Below, piece after piece: positions 5,432-5,692 of a stretch of 5,692 nucleotides of DNA; positions within the stretch are counted from its first letter, which is position 1; the number at the start of each line of letters is the position of its first letter. A program made the translations under genes and the position numbers. The stretch is from Chloroflexota bacterium (lineage in GTDB: Bacteria > Chloroflexota > Limnocylindria > Limnocylindrales > CSP1-4): positions 1-5,692 of the forward strand of contig PMIQ01000107.1 in the NCBI GenBank assembly GCA_003157175.1, written 5' to 3'. The notes beneath the pieces are model-generated. The model was given only the letters and a program-made list of their open reading frames with translations, was not told where the DNA came from and ran no database searches.

Positions 5432-5692
5432 CTAGCGGCCCCCGGCGGCGGTCGTGCCCGCCGTCGCGCCGGTACCGTCGCCGGCCGTCCCTTCGGCCGG
5501 GGCCGTGCGCTGGACGAGCAGCCGTTCGATCGGCTCGTCGACCGCGCCCCATTCGTACTTGTAGGGCTCGTTGCCGCGCATGAAGTCGAGGCGGGTGCGA
5601 CCGAGTTCGATGGCTCGTTGGATGTAGGACGCGACCATGACCACTCCGGGGGAAAGCTCTCTGGCGTCCGGCTCGACGCCGGCGTTGTAGTA
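5432..5692 (-). CDS. BioF2/CelD-like GNAT acyltransferase, C-terminal part only
   Basis: This is the 3' end of a gene that enters from beyond the window; 86 residues are visible. The codons upstream of the GTG at 5644 remain open to the edge and read YYNAGVEPD, then LSPG. Together with AIELGRTRLDFMRGNEPYKY this is the hallmark C-terminal block of the GNAT-like Acetyltransf_6 family (CelD/BcsL-type, FemAB-related fold), where DFxRGxExYK is strongly conserved. Members occur in exopolysaccharide and cell-surface glycan clusters and are thought to acylate sugars or related precursors; the substrate here is unknown. After EWGAVDEPIERLL the protein ends in a low-complexity Ala/Gly/Thr tail of about 30 residues. 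The glycosyltransferase gene starts two bases after its stop, so both lie in one operon, read from outside the window. Confidence 0.85.
   Translation of the reverse strand, partial: YYNAGVEPDARELSPGVVMVASYIQRAIELGRTRLDFMRGNEPYKYEWGAVDEPIERLLVQRTAPAEGTAGDGTGATAGTTAAGGR

Noticed and set aside
5430..5552. Longer glycosyltransferase starting at 5552
   Set aside because: The added residues are Arg/Gly-rich and lie out of frame over the acyltransferase tail; the ATG at 5429 sits right after that gene's stop.
5432..5644. Separate 70-codon gene starting with GTG at 5644
   Set aside because: The frame stays open upstream to the window edge and the upstream codons carry conserved acyltransferase residues (YYNAGVEPD, LSPG), so this is the end of a larger gene.

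Overview
The window comes from a strongly GC-rich bacterial chromosome with compact gene packing. Several traits together suggest Chloroflexota (Limnocylindria-like or a related soil/freshwater lineage): a DUF5317-type membrane domain, a membrane-anchored HD-GYP protein, a surface protein ending in a Thr-Pro-rich (ATPTPV) tail, and apparent leaderless transcription. An actinobacterium is the main alternative. This placement is inference from gene content and style; no marker gene is present.

Layout. Positions 2-2650 (+) hold two tightly packed genes. The first is the 3' part of a membrane-anchored HD-GYP cyclic-di-GMP phosphodiesterase. Three bases after its stop comes a 612-residue protein that joins an N-terminal DUF5317 membrane domain to a complete MFS_3-type exporter. 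Positions 2651-2868 are non-coding, with a weak -10-like hexamer and a series of inverted repeats. Positions 2869-3327 (+) encode a 152-residue single-span membrane protein with a very acidic N-terminus, a basic patch, one transmembrane helix and a Pro/Thr-rich outer tail; it belongs to no family I recognise. Positions 3431-4153 (+) encode protein-L-isoaspartate O-methyltransferase (pcm), apparently from its own promoter as a leaderless mRNA. A GC-rich hairpin at 4164-4200 separates it from a convergent minus-strand operon: a GT4-type glycosyltransferase (4200-5429), preceded by the 3' end of a BioF2/CelD-like GNAT acetyltransferase (5432-5692) that runs off the window.

How the genes may work together. 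The left pair couples second-messenger turnover to a membrane transporter. The right pair looks like part of a polysaccharide or cell-envelope glycan cluster. pcm is a protein-repair housekeeping gene between them, and the acidic/TM/Pro-Thr protein may be an envelope component. I see no mobile element, CRISPR array, tRNA or rRNA, and no defence or biosynthetic system. The most unusual items are the DUF5317-MFS fusion behind an HD-GYP gene and the uncharacterised small membrane protein with its structured leader.
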